NCBI GenBank assembly: GCA_002471805.1
Contig: DKQR01000152.1
Coordinates: 1-5,496 of the forward strand
From: Fidelibacterota bacterium UBA7303
Lineage (GTDB): Bacteria > Fidelibacterota > Marinisomatia > Marinisomatales > UBA1611
Direction: 5' to 3'
Length of the DNA stretch: 5,496 nucleotides
Below, piece after piece: positions 5,033 through 5,496 of the stretch. The notes beneath the pieces are model-generated. The model did not search any database. It worked only from the letters and a program-made list of their open reading frames with translations, and was not told the origin of the DNA. The translations under genes and the position numbers were made by a program. Numbering within the stretch: position 1 is the stretch's first letter; each line of letters opens with the position of its first letter.

Positions 5033-5496
5033 TTTGAAGTAATGGCTGGGAATCGATTCATCAGAAACTGCACCGTAAGACCGCCAATTATTAAAGCAAT
5101 GCCAACGAGGATAAATATCTCACTGAATTCCACTAAGACATCATTATGCTGAATTACGGGTTCTGATTTTTGCAATAGAATCCTTCCTTTTATAATAATA
5201 GCGCTTCCTGTAATAAGTGGAATCCACTGAAGCATCAATTTAGAATTGATTTTTATAATGACTGTGATGAAAAATATTCCCCATCCAATCCACGAGATAA
5301 TTTGAAAAATATTCAGTCCACTGAAATAATTCAAAACATTAACGGGTGGACTCAACCAATAATTTTCAAAGGGCATAAGCTGGCGATCGGAATAAATAAT
5401 AACCTGATTTTTTCCATTTTTCAATCCATCTATAACAGCATTTGTTTTTTCACCATGGTTGAGTGATTCCCAGTTTGGAATATCCAATACGTTCCA
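5029..5496 (-). CDS. Unrecognised membrane protein, C-terminal part (5' end outside window)
   Basis: The frame is open at the right edge (visible protein begins WNVLDIPNWESLNHG) and stops at TAA 5031-5029. The TTG at 5487 is probably an internal Leu codon. About 155 residues are visible. Counting from that Leu, the first 55 are soluble (NGKNQVIIYSDRQLMPFENYW and on), followed by predicted membrane helices at about 59-80 (NIFQIISWIGWGIFFITVII), 84-103 (LMLQWIPLITGSAIIIKG) and 121-143 (FSEIFILVGIALIIGGLTVQ). The polar loop between helices two and three reads LLQKSEPVIQHNDVLVE. The C-terminus is short and polar. I do not recognise the family. The gene converges on the operon, so it is probably transcribed separately. 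Hand-counted G+C over 5041-5460 is about 34%. A coding call is supported by the long open frame with coherent hydrophobic segments and by the lack of a competing + strand frame. Confidence 0.7.
   Translation of the reverse strand, partial: WNVLDIPNWESLNHGEKTNAVIDGLKNGKNQVIIYSDRQLMPFENYWLSPPVNVLNYFSGLNIFQIISWIGWGIFFITVIIKINSKLMLQWIPLITGSAIIIKGRILLQKSEPVIQHNDVLVEFSEIFILVGIALIIGGLTVQFLMNRFPAITSN

Noticed and set aside
5033..5060. Transcription terminator after the operon
   Set aside because: No stem-loop with a T-tract is visible in this stretch, and it is coding for the - strand gene.

Overview
The window carries five genes and almost no non-coding DNA. Four lie on the + strand in what looks like one operon (gaps of 49 and 4 bases, then an 8-base overlap). 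The fifth is on the - strand and meets the operon tail to tail. The first and last genes are cut by the window edges. Base composition is A+T-rich overall but uneven. There are no tRNA or rRNA genes, mobile elements or CRISPR arrays.

Layout, left to right: (1) the C-terminal part of an alkaline-phosphatase-superfamily metal-dependent hydrolase, 2-661; (2) a protein of the GATase1-like family (class I glutamine-amidotransferase fold without a visible nucleophilic Cys), 711-1505; (3) an exported two-domain protein, 1510-3861, with an N-terminal beta-propeller of 'two-component regulator propeller' type joined to a C-terminal helical domain that resembles an alpha/alpha-toroid; (4) an exported BNR/Asp-box propeller protein of the sialidase superfamily, 3854-5032; (5) the C-terminal part of an unrecognised protein with three predicted membrane helices, - strand, 5496-5029.

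The organism is probably a Gram-negative, free-living bacterium, perhaps from the Bacteroidota/Marinimicrobia/Planctomycetota-like groups that carry many sulfatase- and sialidase-type hydrolases. This rests on family content, moderate-to-low G+C and weak Shine-Dalgarno sequences. It is an inference, not an identification.

How the genes may work together: two products (genes 3 and 4) have signal peptides and carbohydrate-hydrolase-like folds, and a phosphoester or sulfoester hydrolase is encoded just upstream. The simplest reading is a small degradation module for an extracytoplasmic glycan or glycoconjugate. No substrate can be named from the sequence, and both the GATase-like protein and the propeller-toroid protein belong to functionally uncharacterised types. 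This four-gene cassette is the best candidate here for something undescribed.
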